Source of the DNA: Neisseria sp. MVDL19-042950
GTDB lineage: Bacteria > Pseudomonadota > Gammaproteobacteria > Burkholderiales > Neisseriaceae
DNA length: 64,000 nucleotides
Assembly: GCF_030504625.1 (NCBI RefSeq)
Contig: NZ_JAUKWH010000011.1
Location: forward strand, 1 to 64,000
Direction: 5' to 3'
The notes under the pieces are model-generated. The model saw nothing but the letters and a program-made list of their open reading frames with translations. It had not been told where the DNA came from and did not search any database. Made by a program: the position numbers and the translations under genes. Shown here piece by piece: positions 9,848 through 20,082 of this stretch. Position 1 is the first letter of the stretch, and each line of letters starts with the position of its first letter.

Positions 9848-11476
9848 TTATTCTTTAATAAACAACCGTTTGCTCGGCAGTTCATTCAATACGTCTTCGG
9901 TTGAATAGCCGCCGATACGTTGTTTTACCAAACGTGAGTTCACATAACCGTAAACCGGAATAATGGCCGTATCTTTATCAATCTGCTCTTCCGCCTGCCG
10001 ATACAACTTACTGCGCTCTTCGTCGCTTACCCCTGCCTGTAAGGTTTTTGCCAAAATAGCGTCGTATTGGCTGTTTTTGTAAAACGCACGGTTGCTGCTG
10101 CTGGCGGATTGCAGGGTATTCAAGAAAGTGGAAGGTTCGTTGTAGTCGCCGCACCACGAAGCGCGGGCAAGCTGGTAGTTACCGCTGCGGCGGTTGTCGA
10201 GATAGGTTTTCCATTCTTGGTTTTCCAGATTAACCTTCACGAAACCAAGCGACTGCTGCCACATTGAAGCGGCGGCAACGGCAATTTTCTTATGCTGTTC
10301 GGATGTATTGTAGAGGAAAGTAAATTTCAACGGCTTGCTCTCGCTATATCCTGCTTCGGCCAACAGTTTTTTGGCTTCCTCCACGCGGGCGGCATAGTCC
10401 AGTTTCGTCCATTCCGGCGTATAAGGCGTAAAGCCCGCCGTGCCGACACGGGTCAAGTTATAAGCGGCTTCTTCACCACGCCCCAATACTTTGGCGGCAA
10501 TGGTATCGCGGTCGAGTGCGAGAGATAAGGCTTTGCGCACGCGCCCGTCGGTAAACGGCGCTTTTTGGTTGTTGATCTCAAAATAATATGTGCAGAGATA
10601 CGGGCTGAGTTTCAGCTCGTTAGGATATTTTTCTTTGAGTTTTCCATACATTTCCGGCGGCAATGCATCGGAAATATCTACCTCGCCCGCTTCGTAACGC
10701 GCTACGTCATCGGTTTGGGATCCGATGGGCAAAAATACCACCTTGTCGATTTTCACATTATCGGCATCACGGTATTGCGTGTTTTTCGCCAGTTCGATGC
10801 GCTCGTTAACCACCCATTTTTTCATTACATAGGCACCGTTACCGACAAAATTTTCAGGCTGAGTCCACTTCACGCCGTATTTTTCCACCGTCGCGCGGTG
10901 CACGGGCTTGGTGGAGGCGTGATAAAGCATTTGCGGGAAATACGGCACGGCGGCGGTAAGGGTGATTTGCAATGTATGCGCATCGAGCGCCTTCACACCC
11001 AAGGTGTCGGGAGCTTTGCTGCCTTTGAGAATGTCGTTGATATTGGCAATCTGGGCCGCCTGAAGATAGGAAGCGTATTGCGATGCGGTTTTCGGGTCAA
11101 CCAACCGCCGCCAGCTATATACGAAATCTTCGGCGGTAACCGGATCGCCGTTGCTCCACTTGGCATCGGGGCGCAATTTGAATGTCCATGTCCGGTTGTC
11201 GGCACTTTCCCAAGATTCGGCGGCGGCCGGCACGACGGCTCCCTTTTCATCGGTTTCGACCAAGCCTTCGAACAGATCGCGCACGACATTGATTTCGGGC
11301 ACGCCGGTAATTTGGTGCGGATCAAGCGACTGCGGCTCGGTTACATTGTTGCGCGTTACCGTATTGCCGGAGGATTTCCCGACAGGTGTTTGCTGCGTGC
11401 TTTCTTGTTGGTTGCAGGCGGCAAGCAGAACGGCCGCAAACGCCAAAGCTGAAATACGATACGGTACGGACAACAT
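9848..11476 (-). CDS. oppA: Oligopeptide-binding lipoprotein of an ABC importer (OppA type)
   Basis: The protein has 542 residues. A lipoprotein signal ends in VLLAAC with Cys 21 as the lipidation site, so it should sit in the membrane facing the periplasm. The mature part is a family 5 solute-binding protein: TEPQSLDPHQITG, RDLFEGLVE, WTFKLRPDAKWSNGDPVTAEDFVYSWRR and PYFPQMLYH are all typical of OppA/MppA. RBS TGGAG precedes the ATG. No permease or ATPase genes are adjacent; in neisseriae orphan OppA genes are common and share an importer encoded elsewhere (inference). DppA-like specificity cannot be excluded. Confidence 0.9.
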   Translation of the reverse strand: MLSVPYRISALAFAAVLLAACNQQESTQQTPVGKSSGNTVTRNNVTEPQSLDPHQITGVPEINVVRDLFEGLVETDEKGAVVPAAAESWESADNRTWTFKLRPDAKWSNGDPVTAEDFVYSWRRLVDPKTASQYASYLQAAQIANINDILKGSKAPDTLGVKALDAHTLQITLTAAVPYFPQMLYHASTKPVHRATVEKYGVKWTQPENFVGNGAYVMKKWVVNERIELAKNTQYRDADNVKIDKVVFLPIGSQTDDVARYEAGEVDISDALPPEMYGKLKEKYPNELKLSPYLCTYYFEINNQKAPFTDGRVRKALSLALDRDTIAAKVLGRGEEAAYNLTRVGTAGFTPYTPEWTKLDYAARVEEAKKLLAEAGYSESKPLKFTFLYNTSEQHKKIAVAAASMWQQSLGFVKVNLENQEWKTYLDNRRSGNYQLARASWCGDYNEPSTFLNTLQSASSSNRAFYKNSQYDAILAKTLQAGVSDEERSKLYRQAEEQIDKDTAIIPVYGYVNSRLVKQRIGGYSTEDVLNELPSKRLFIKE

Positions 11477-11547
11477 GTTTTTCTCCAGAACGATATAAAG
11501 CGCAAAATATAGCGGAATTTATTTTGCCGCAAAACAGAAATACGACA

Positions 11548-11581
11548 AAAGGCCGTCTGAAAGTACTTTCAGACGGCCTCC
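11548..11581. terminator. DUS-pair terminator of thyA
   Basis: AGGCCGTCTGAAAG and CTTTCAGACGGCCT are separated by two bases, directly after the reverse-strand thyA stop. It also lies in the leader of oppA. Confidence 0.8.
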
Positions 11582-11588
11582 TAGCAAT

Positions 11589-12383
11589 TTATACGGCAAC
11601 CGGCGCTTTAATATGCGGATGGGGGTCGTAATCGGTAAGCTCGAAATCCTCAAATTTGAAGTCAAACAAATCTTTCACTTCGGGATTCAACTTCATGGTT
11701 GGCAAGGCCCGCGGTTCGCGGCTCAATTGCAGCTTAGCCTGCTCGAAATGATTGCTGTACAAATGGGCATCGCCGAACGTATGGATAAACTCGCCCGCTT
11801 CCAAACCGCACACTTGCGCCACCATCATGGTTAACAGCGCATAGCTGGCAATATTGAACGGCACGCCCAAGAAAATATCGGCACTGCGCTGGTAAAGCTG
11901 GCATGAAAGTTTGCCGTTCGCCACATAAAACTGAAACAGCGCATGGCAAGGCGGCAGTGCCATTTCATCCACCAGCGCGGGGTTCCATGCCGACACGATC
12001 AGGCGGCGGCTGTCGGGATTGTTTTTGATTTGCTGCACCAACTGGGCGATTTGGTCGATGTGCCTGCCGTCCGGAGCCGGCCACGAACGCCATTGGTAGC
12101 CGTAAACCGGCCCCAAATCGCCGTTTTCGTCCGCCCATTCGTCCCAAATCGAAACATTATTATCTTTCAGATATTTGATATTGGTATCGCCTTTTAAAAA
12201 CCACAACAGCTCATGAATAATCGAACGCAGATGCAGTTTTTTGGTGGTCAGTAGCGGAAAGCCCTTGCCCAGATCAAAACGCATCTGGTAACCAAACACG
12301 GAACGCGTGCCGGTGCCGGTGCGGTCGGACTTGTCGATACCGTTTTCAAGCACATAGCGCATTAAATCTTGATAGGCTTTCAT
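11589..12383 (-). CDS. thyA: Thymidylate synthase
   Basis: A 264-residue enzyme, the usual length. It methylates dUMP to dTMP with methylene-tetrahydrofolate. The DRTGTGT folate/phosphate loop is near residue 20, the nucleophile Cys is in [12 protein letters not shown] near 146, the phosphate-binding site is [13 protein letters not shown], and the C-terminus [10 protein letters not shown] is the closing tail. AAAGGAAC precedes ATG 12383. No folA is adjacent. An AT-rich promoter region separates it from divergent gdhA. Confidence 0.98.
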   Translation of the reverse strand: MKAYQDLMRYVLENGIDKSDRTGTGTRSVFGYQMRFDLGKGFPLLTTKKLHLRSIIHELLWFLKGDTNIKYLKDNNVSIWDEWADENGDLGPVYGYQWRSWPAPDGRHIDQIAQLVQQIKNNPDSRRLIVSAWNPALVDEMALPPCHALFQFYVANGKLSCQLYQRSADIFLGVPFNIASYALLTMMVAQVCGLEAGEFIHTFGDAHLYSNHFEQAKLQLSREPRALPTMKLNPEVKDLFDFKFEDFELTDYDPHPHIKAPVAV

Positions 12384-14111
<1,728 letters not shown>

Positions 14112-14134
14112 TCTGCTTTCAAACAGGCAATATC

Positions 14135-14166
14135 AAAGGCCGTCTGAAACGTTTCAGACGGCCTTT
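14135..14166. terminator. DUS-pair terminator between gdhA and dmp19
   Basis: AAAGGCCGTCTGAAAC and its exact complement abut with no spacer, making a perfect 32-base palindrome. It lies between converging genes and should be bidirectional. Confidence 0.85.
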
Positions 14167-14199
14167 CTTCATATGGCTCACGCGGGCGGCTTTATTGAA

Positions 14200-14689
14200 T
14201 CACTCCGAGGGCAATGCAAATTTTTTCAGATTGGCCGACACATACCTTGCCGCTGCTGCCAAATCCTCATCCGCCACTTCATAATAATCACCGTCAAGCT
14301 CTTCGAATTCCGCAAACTTGGCGCGGATTTCTTCTAACGGTGTTTCCTCCGCGGCAAGCGATTCGATTGCTTCGCCGTGCTCGGCATACAATACTTTGGC
14401 CTTGTCGATGATTTTCGGTGTCGGCTTGATCTGCCAGCGACGCAAGCTGTCGGCCAACGGGTTCATGAAAATATATTCGCCGTAACCTGCTGCAATCAAC
14501 TGTACAAAACCGCCTTCCTGCACTTGGCTGTCGAGATAACAATAAGCCAACAGCGTATGTTGCTCGTCGTTTAACAAAGCCATTTCACTGTCGTTATTGG
14601 CTTCGCAATACTCAAGATAAGAGGCGGTCAATGTATACAGCCGGATTCTGCGGATCGAATGCGGAAAGGTCGATAATCGGGGCGGACAT
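14200..14689 (-). pseudogene. DMP19-family DNA-mimic protein, out of frame by an 11-bp repeat unit
   Basis: Two reverse-strand frames together make one protein. ATG 14689 opens MSAPIIDLSAFDP and then stops early. The second frame carries SIRRIRLYTLTASYLEYCEANNDSEMA (shown here in two parts: SIRRIRLYTL and TASYLEYCEANNDSEMA) and runs to 14200. It is very acidic (about 25 Asp/Glu in the C-terminal 60), like DMP19/DUF4375 proteins. The meningococcal member mimics DNA and binds the regulator NHTF. The junction holds one TCCGCATTCGA; two tandem copies would restore a continuous 166-residue protein. A TTG at 14631 could start a 143-residue product lacking the N-terminus. It may be a true pseudogene, an off-phase allele, or a sequencing error. 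Confidence 0.75.
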
Positions 14690-14719
14690 GATGTTTTGCT
14701 TTAACAGGGTTTCAAATGA

Positions 14720-14758
14720 TTTTCAGACGGCCTCTTAATTTAAGAGGCCGTCTGAAAA
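14720..14758. terminator. DUS-pair terminator of the lapA-lapB operon
   Basis: A 19-base arm TTTTCAGACGGCCTCTTAA and its exact complement are separated by one base, directly after the lapB stop. It also lies just upstream of dmp19. Confidence 0.85.
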
Positions 14759-15928
14759 CTATACTTCGATTCGGTTGGGCGTAAACGTTTCCCACTTGTT
14801 GCAAGCGGGGCAATGCCAGAAAAACACTTGGGATTTGAAATGGCAGTTGCGGCAACGGTACATCACCGCTTTTTGCAACTGGCGGCCGATTACCGAACGC
14901 ATCATATCGGCATCCGCTTTCCAAGCCGGATTCAACTCGCTCAACTGCAAACCGAGCAAACGGTAAACACCGCTCAAATCGGGCTTTTGGCGTACCAGTT
15001 CCACCGCGGTTTGGGCGGCTTCGCCCTCTCCGTTCAGTAACAGCGATTTTTCATAAATCACATTAATCAAATCAAGCTGCGGAAAGGTTTTCATATAGCC
15101 GGTCAGCACGTTCAAACCTTCCTGCGCTTTGCCGAGCGCATCGTAAGCGTCGTACAGCCGCTCGCCCACCATGCTCAGATAAGCATGGTTTTGTTTTTCA
15201 ATCGCGGTATAAGCCTCAATCGCGGCACCGAAATTACCCTGCTTCTGCTCGATATCGCCCAAAATCATATTGGCGCGGGTGCATTTCTTATTGGCATCCA
15301 ACGCCTTCTGCACGTAAGAGCGGGCGGTTTCAAAATTGGATTGGAACAATGCCGCTTGCGCAAGCTCGCAATAAAATTGGGCGATTTCAAACTGGTACGT
15401 CTGCTCGTCATGGCTTAACAATTGTGCCATTTCTATGGCTTTTTCCCAGTCGCGGTCTTGCTGGTAAATGCTCAACAGCACCTGCCGCGCTTCTTTTGCC
15501 ATGTTGCCGTTTTGCAGGCCGAGAAAAATCTGTTCCGCACGGTCGACCAACCCTGCGCTTTGATAGTTCTGCCCCAACTCGAACAATACGCGCTCACGCT
15601 TTTCGCCCACGGTATCGGGAGAATCCAACAACGCCCGATGCATGTTGATGGCTTTATCGTTCTCTCCGCGCTGGCGGTAAAGTTTGCCCAAAGTCAGATT
15701 CAAGTCGTAAGACTGCGGCTGCTGATCGATCACTTCGGCTAATTCGCGCGCCGCTTTACCGCTGTTGCGGTCTACCAAAGCATCAAGGCTTTTATAGAAA
15801 CCGCCGGGCACGGTTTTGGCCTGTTTCAACACCGCTTTCATATCCACCCGTGCAGCAAACCAACCCATTGCAAAAAAAACGGGCAGTAAAATAATCGGCA
15901 GCAGCAAAATCCAGATTTCGGTATCCAT
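14759..15928 (-). CDS. lapB: Lipopolysaccharide assembly protein B (TPR, rubredoxin-like)
   Basis: The protein has 389 residues. The N-terminal membrane anchor (WILLLPIILLPVFFAMGWFA) is followed by a TPR array on the cytoplasmic side (residues about 60-330) and a C-terminal rubredoxin-type zinc knuckle, CRNC and CPAC, near 358-375. In enterobacteria LapB/YciM couples LPS synthesis to FtsH-dependent turnover of LpxC; in Neisseria the same role for LOS is inferred. It follows lapA with a six-base gap, so the two form an operon. The stop codon is immediately followed by a DUS terminator. Confidence 0.93.
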   Translation of the reverse strand: MDTEIWILLLPIILLPVFFAMGWFAARVDMKAVLKQAKTVPGGFYKSLDALVDRNSGKAARELAEVIDQQPQSYDLNLTLGKLYRQRGENDKAINMHRALLDSPDTVGEKRERVLFELGQNYQSAGLVDRAEQIFLGLQNGNMAKEARQVLLSIYQQDRDWEKAIEMAQLLSHDEQTYQFEIAQFYCELAQAALFQSNFETARSYVQKALDANKKCTRANMILGDIEQKQGNFGAAIEAYTAIEKQNHAYLSMVGERLYDAYDALGKAQEGLNVLTGYMKTFPQLDLINVIYEKSLLLNGEGEAAQTAVELVRQKPDLSGVYRLLGLQLSELNPAWKADADMMRSVIGRQLQKAVMYRCRNCHFKSQVFFWHCPACNKWETFTPNRIEV

Positions 15929-15934
15929 GCCGGT

Positions 15935-16252
15935 TTATTCCTTATTATTGGCGGAAACCGCAGCGGCGGGCACCTGAGGTACAGCCAAATCGCGCTCGCT
16001 AATGCGGGCGGATTTTTTCAATTCGGCACGCAAACGGTTATTCTCGCTGCGCAAAGCCAGCAAACGGCCGAACAAGGCAAACAAACCGAAAACCGCACCG
16101 ATAACGAATGCGCCGAACAACACCACAATCAAAGGCAAATCGGCGCTTTGGGCGGGCAGATAGAAAAACTGCACGGTTTGGGTATTACTGATTGCCAACA
16201 CCAAAAACACCAGCAAAACAATCAGTTTGATAATAAGGTAAACAATTTTCAT
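15935..16252 (-). CDS. lapA: LapA family membrane protein (DUF1049)
   Basis: The protein has 105 residues and two transmembrane helices (IIKLIVLLVFLVLAISNTQ and LPLIVVLFGAFVIGAVFGLFAL), then a basic coiled-coil-like tail (RSENNRLRAELKKS). The N-terminal ISNTQTVQFFYLPAQSADLPL is the usual LapA signature. It is first in an operon with lapB. An inner-membrane partner of LapB is the expected role. Confidence 0.9.
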   Translation of the reverse strand: MKIVYLIIKLIVLLVFLVLAISNTQTVQFFYLPAQSADLPLIVVLFGAFVIGAVFGLFALFGRLLALRSENNRLRAELKKSARISERDLAVPQVPAAAVSANNKE

Positions 16253-16397
16253 CGGGTTCTCCGTATATGGCGCAAATTCAGGCCGTCTGAAAGCAAATTT
16301 TATTTGGCCAACAGTTTAAACGATTTGCCCCGTTTAGGATACGTCCAAGCCTTTCAGACGGCCTCTCAAGGCTTGCCAGCGACACCCGAAAAACGGT

Positions 16398-16403
16398 TAT
16401 AAT
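16398..16403 (+). promoter_or_regulatory. Possible -10 box for ilvE
   Basis: TATAAT at 16398 stands 128 bases before ilvE; the nearest -35-like TTGCCA is 19 bases upstream, which is a little far. A GGCCGC/GCGGCC hairpin lies between it and the gene. Tentative. Confidence 0.35.
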
Positions 16404-16530
16404 GCAAAAGATTATTCCGCTTTTCTGCCCGAAAAAACTGCCGTAGCCGCAGTTGCAGGCCGCCCACAATGCGGCCGTTTCCCGCAGCACAGCTCCCCCT
16501 CCAACATTACACATAAGAAGAAAGCAAATC

Positions 16531-17463
16531 ATGGCCTTAACAATGGACAACCGCGACGGCAAAATCTGGGTAAACGGCAAGCTGACCGAATGGCGCGATG
16601 CCACCACCCACGTTCTCACCCACACCTTGCACTACGGCATGGGCGTATTCGAAGGCGTACGTGCTTACGAAACTTCCAAAGGCCCCGCCATTTTCCGCCT
16701 GCAAGAACATACCAAACGCCTCTTCAACTCCGCCAAAATCCTCGGCATGAAGCTGCCGTTCAGCCAAGAAGAAATCAATCAGGCGCATATCGACGTGGTG
16801 AAGGTCAACGATCTGCATTCGTGCTATTTCCGCCCGATGGCCTACTACGGTTCGGCCAAGCTCGGCGTGGCACCGAAAGACGACGATGTACAGGTTATCC
16901 TCGCCGCATGGGCGTGGGGAGCATATCTAGGTGAAGAAGGCATGAGACGCGGCATTCGTGTGCGGGTAAGTTCGTTCACCCGCCACCATCCCAATATCCA
17001 TATGATTAAAGCCAAAGCCAACGGCAATTATCTGAATTCCATTCTTGCCAACACCGAAGCAACCCGCGACGGCTACGACGAAGCCATCCTGCTGGACGCA
17101 CAAGGTTATGTGGCCGAAGGTTCGGGCGAAAACATTTTCTTGATCAACGAGGGCAAGATCTACACTCCCGCCCTCGATGTGGCGCTGGACGGCATTACCC
17201 GCAGAAGTGTGATTGCCATTGCGGAAGAAATGGGATTGCAGGTTATCGAAAAACGCATCACCCGAGACGAACTCTACGCCGCAGACGAAGTATTCTTTAC
17301 CGGCACCGCCGCCGAAGTTACCCCTATCCGCGAAATCGACAACCGCGAAATCGGCATCGGCGAACGCGGCCCGATTACCACCGAAATCCAGCAACGCTAT
17401 TTCGACATCGTACAAGGCAAAAATCCAAAATACGACCACTGGCTGACTTACGTACACCCATAA
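16531..17463 (+). CDS. ilvE: Branched-chain amino acid aminotransferase
   Basis: A 310-residue fold-type IV PLP enzyme that performs the last step of Val, Leu and Ile synthesis. HTLHYGMGVFEGVRAY near residue 32, the PLP-lysine region HMIKAKANGNYLNSILAN near 160, AVAEGSGEN-type EGSGENIFLI near 195, and FFTGTAAEVTPI near 255 are all present. The frame is open to 16453, but ATG 16531 begins the standard MALTMDNRDGKIWVNGKL start and has an AAGAAGAAAG purine stretch. A DUS-pair terminator follows at 17482-17533. Confidence 0.96.
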   Translation: MALTMDNRDGKIWVNGKLTEWRDATTHVLTHTLHYGMGVFEGVRAYETSKGPAIFRLQEHTKRLFNSAKILGMKLPFSQEEINQAHIDVVKVNDLHSCYFRPMAYYGSAKLGVAPKDDDVQVILAAWAWGAYLGEEGMRRGIRVRVSSFTRHHPNIHMIKAKANGNYLNSILANTEATRDGYDEAILLDAQGYVAEGSGENIFLINEGKIYTPALDVALDGITRRSVIAIAEEMGLQVIEKRITRDELYAADEVFFTGTAAEVTPIREIDNREIGIGERGPITTEIQQRYFDIVQGKNPKYDHWLTYVHP

Positions 17464-17481
17464 CCGAAGCCTTGATACACC

Positions 17482-17533
17482 GCAGGCCGTCTGAAAAAAT
17501 TCCACCCAAACTTAAAAGTTTCAGACGGCCTGC
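17482..17533. terminator. DUS-pair terminator after ilvE
   Basis: GCAGGCCGTCTGAAA faces TTTCAGACGGCCTGC across a loop of about 22 bases. The arms are perfect 15-mers; the long loop makes it less certain. Confidence 0.6.
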
Positions 17534-17554
17534 TTACAAAAAAAGGACAAAACC

Positions 17555-17740
17555 ATGAGCGACCAAAACAACCCCATCGTTATTACCCCGCACGATTTGC
17601 CGCTGCATTGTTCCGGCCCTCAAAACGAAACTTGGAACGGGCATCCCCGCGTGTTTTTACCGATTCAGTCCAACGGCACCATCGAATGCCCGTATTGCGG
17701 CGCAGTATATAAACTGGAAGGCGAAGCCAAATCCCACTAA
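17555..17740 (+). CDS. Small zinc-finger domain protein (zf-CHCC)
   Basis: The protein has 61 residues. It carries the CHCC knuckle LHCSG...HPRVFLP...CPYCGAVYKL, i.e. Cys, His and the CPYCG pair, typical of the family related to the NDUFS6 subunit of mitochondrial complex I. In bacteria the function is not settled. AAAGGACAAAACC precedes the ATG. It lies behind ilvE but after a terminator-like DUS pair, so it is probably transcribed separately or by read-through. Confidence 0.9.
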   Translation: MSDQNNPIVITPHDLPLHCSGPQNETWNGHPRVFLPIQSNGTIECPYCGAVYKLEGEAKSH

Positions 17741-17752
17741 GTTAACATTGCC

Positions 17753-17838
17753 GTTATGAAAATAAGTTTATCCGCCGCAACCGGCCGCATATCGTGCATC
17801 AGCCGGATTGATGCAAAATAAAAACGAACTTTCATAAC
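17753..17838. repeat. 86-bp nested inverted-repeat element
   Basis: The ends GTTATGAAAATAAGTTT and AAACGAACTTTCATAAC are inverted relative to each other (14 of 17 match). The middle holds a perfect small hairpin, TGCATCA/TGATGCA, at about 17795-17815. The layout resembles a miniature inverted-repeat element. Confidence 0.55.
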
Positions 17839-17907
17839 CAGCCCATCAAACGGCCAAGGGCCGAGCCTCCGCCGTTTTGCTTTTCCAAATCAACACAGAG
17901 CAAACAT

Positions 17908-18255
17908 ATGAAAAAACATGCCGTTATTTTACTGACCGCCTTTCTTTGTACCGCCTGCGGTTCACAAAAAGCCGTCCGCCCCGATGCCCCCACGCCGGAA
18001 GTTGCCGAATCGCAAACTTACAATATCAACTATAAAGCCGCCAACGGCAGACGTATTACCGCCGTTTATCACAACAACCACAGCCCGCTTACCGTCGAAC
18101 TGCGCCAAGGCAATACGGTGGAAACACTCAAACAAATCCAGTCGTGGGCCAAAGGAGCGGAATACGGCAATGCCACTACCCGCTGGCACGTGCAGTCGGA
18201 CCGCGCCATCTTAACCCGTAAGGGCAAAAAAACCGTTTATAGAGAAACCGATTAA
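17908..18255 (+). CDS. Small lipoprotein, MliC-like
   Basis: The protein has 115 residues. MKKHAVILLTAFLCTAC is a lipoprotein signal with Cys 17. The mature part has the rhythm of MliC/PliC lysozyme inhibitors: YNINYKAANGRRITAVYHNN, LTVELRQG, WAKGAEYGN and RWHVQSDRAILTRKGK. It lacks the Cys pair many MliC proteins have, so the match is moderate. If right, it would protect the cell wall from host C-type lysozyme. It ends with its own terminator about 120 bases downstream. Confidence 0.65.
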   Translation: MKKHAVILLTAFLCTACGSQKAVRPDAPTPEVAESQTYNINYKAANGRRITAVYHNNHSPLTVELRQGNTVETLKQIQSWAKGAEYGNATTRWHVQSDRAILTRKGKKTVYRETD

Positions 18256-18372
18256 TCCGCCACTTCCCGACTCTCCGCCAAAGAAAGTGTGTTGTTTTAT
18301 GATGCGAGGCATAAAGCTGCAAGGTGGTACAGTTTAAACGCGGCATGCTGTTAAGGTCTGCCACTATAAAAA

Positions 18373-18402
18373 TAAAAAAGACGCATATTGCGTCTTTTTT
18401 AT
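18373..18402 (+). terminator. Strong intrinsic terminator
   Basis: AAAAAAGACGCA pairs with TGCGTCTTTTTT across a very short loop, with a T run after the stem. This is not a DUS type. It lies about 120 bases after the lipoprotein stop, so it may end a long 3' UTR or a separate small RNA. Confidence 0.85.
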
Positions 18403-18438
18403 TTCACTTACACAAGAGGCCGTCTGAAAAAGCCTTAC

Positions 18439-19266
18439 TTACATCTCCGTCCAGTCCACCCAACCCATTATCCAAGTCAGCAAAATCAACCCGCCGAATA
18501 CAATGCGGTAGTAAGCAAACGGCACATAGTTTTTAGAAGCGACAAACTTCAATAACGCTTTCACCGCCAACAAGCCGGCTACAAATGCAGAAACGAAACC
18601 GACAACAATCAAACCGATATCCTGCATCGTGAAAAGTTTATAGTGCTTCAACACATCGTAAGTGGTTGCGGCAATCATTACCGGCACCGCCAAAAAGAAC
18701 GAGAATTCCGTTGCGACCTTGCGCTCAAGTCCCCACAACATTCCCCCCATAATCGTACTGCCCGAGCGGGAAGTGCCCGGCACCAATGCGCAAATCTGAG
18801 CCAAGCCGACAACCAAAGCATCGCGCATTCTCATATCGTCTACATTCGTTACTTTAGGTGTGGTTTTCGATTGGCGGCGTTCGACCCACAAAATGATAAA
18901 ACCACCCAGCACCAAAGCGGCGGCAACCGTAATCGGGTTAAACAGAAACACTTTAATCTGCTTACTGAAAATCAACCCGACAACCGCTGCGGGGATAAAT
19001 GCCACGGCAAGGTTTACCACGAAACGGTTAACGGCTTTGTCTTTCCCCAGATGGGTAATAACATGGGTAAACCGCTGGCGGTATTCAAAAATAACCGCCA
19101 ACACCGCTCCCAACTGAATGGCAATTTCAAACACTTTCCCGTTGCTTTTAAAATTCAACAAATCCCCCACCACAATCAGGTGACCGGTACTTGAAATCGG
19201 TAAAAACTCGGTTAATCCTTCGATAATGCCCAAAATCAGAGCTTTGAACAGCAAAATAATATCCAT
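18439..19266 (-). CDS. uppP: Undecaprenyl-diphosphatase
   Basis: A 275-residue polytopic inner-membrane enzyme (BacA type). It recycles undecaprenyl diphosphate to the monophosphate used for peptidoglycan and glycan export. Both family motifs are intact: [16 protein letters not shown] at residues 16-31 and [15 protein letters not shown] near 165. The only sequence upstream of ATG 19266 that could act as SD is the AAGG of a DUS at 19271-19283, which is rather far. It begins a reverse-strand block but probably has its own promoter in the gap to dsbA. Confidence 0.96.
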   Translation of the reverse strand: MDIILLFKALILGIIEGLTEFLPISSTGHLIVVGDLLNFKSNGKVFEIAIQLGAVLAVIFEYRQRFTHVITHLGKDKAVNRFVVNLAVAFIPAAVVGLIFSKQIKVFLFNPITVAAALVLGGFIILWVERRQSKTTPKVTNVDDMRMRDALVVGLAQICALVPGTSRSGSTIMGGMLWGLERKVATEFSFFLAVPVMIAATTYDVLKHYKLFTMQDIGLIVVGFVSAFVAGLLAVKALLKFVASKNYVPFAYYRIVFGGLILLTWIMGWVDWTEM

Positions 19267-19358
19267 AAGTTTTCAGACGGCCTTGAGACAATGATTAAGG
19301 CAGCCTTACGGCTGCCCGATTAGCCGAACAACTCAATATTGCGGCCCTATCAAAATGG

Positions 19359-20066
19359 TTATTTGTTGGCAGCTTTGGCAAGCAATGCACCTTTGCTTTT
19401 TAAGGCAGGCGCAACTGCAACCGGCTTGGCGGACGGCTTTTTCATACCGCGCTCGGTACGGACTTTCGCCACCAATTCATCAATCGTTTTCATGCCTGCC
19501 TGCCAGTCTCCGGTAAATTTCACTTGGTATTTACCGCCGACGATAACCGCCGGAGTACCGCTGATTTGATAAGTATTGGTCAAATCTTCCATTCTTTTCG
19601 CTTGGGCCTGATTGCCGAAAGAATCATAGGCGGCAATCAGTTTTTTGCCGTCGAAACCCTTTTGTGCCGCCGCCCATTGCTTGAAGGTAGCGGAATCGGC
19701 CAAGTTAATCTTCTCTTCATAAACCGCACGGAATACAGCTTGGTTGGCCTGATACTTCAAACCTGAACTGTTGACGGCAGCCGCCACGCGTGCAAAGCCC
19801 AGCATTTCAGGTTGCCACACAACATGTTCGGTACGCAGGTAAGTGTCGGAAGGGAAGGTTTTCGCATGTTTCAGCAATACGGGATCCAAGTGGTAACAAT
19901 GCACGCAGAAATAACCGAAAAACTCCAATACTTCGATTTTATCTGCCTGATTCTGGGGAATCGGCTTTGCCAGTACAGTGTAATCTTTACCTTCGGTCGC
20001 TGCATGAACATTAGCGGTCAATGCCAATGCGGCAACGGTAGTCAGCAATACGGTTTTCAATTTCAT
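19359..20066 (-). CDS. dsbA: Periplasmic thiol:disulfide oxidoreductase DsbA
   Basis: The protein has 235 residues. The signal peptide MKLKTVLLTTVAALALTANVHA is followed by a DsbA thioredoxin fold with the active site CVHC at residues 54-57 and the cis-Pro loop SGTPAVIVGG near 172. It donates disulfides to secreted proteins such as pilins. A C-terminal extension of about 25 residues (KKPSAKPVAVAPALKSKG...) is Ala/Lys/Pro rich and not part of the fold. Neisseriae often carry several DsbA paralogues; which one this is cannot be told. It lies 16 bases after the SPOR gene, so they are likely co-transcribed. Confidence 0.93.
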   Translation of the reverse strand: MKLKTVLLTTVAALALTANVHAATEGKDYTVLAKPIPQNQADKIEVLEFFGYFCVHCYHLDPVLLKHAKTFPSDTYLRTEHVVWQPEMLGFARVAAAVNSSGLKYQANQAVFRAVYEEKINLADSATFKQWAAAQKGFDGKKLIAAYDSFGNQAQAKRMEDLTNTYQISGTPAVIVGGKYQVKFTGDWQAGMKTIDELVAKVRTERGMKKPSAKPVAVAPALKSKGALLAKAANK

Positions 20067-20082
20067 GTGTCTTCCTTAAGTT

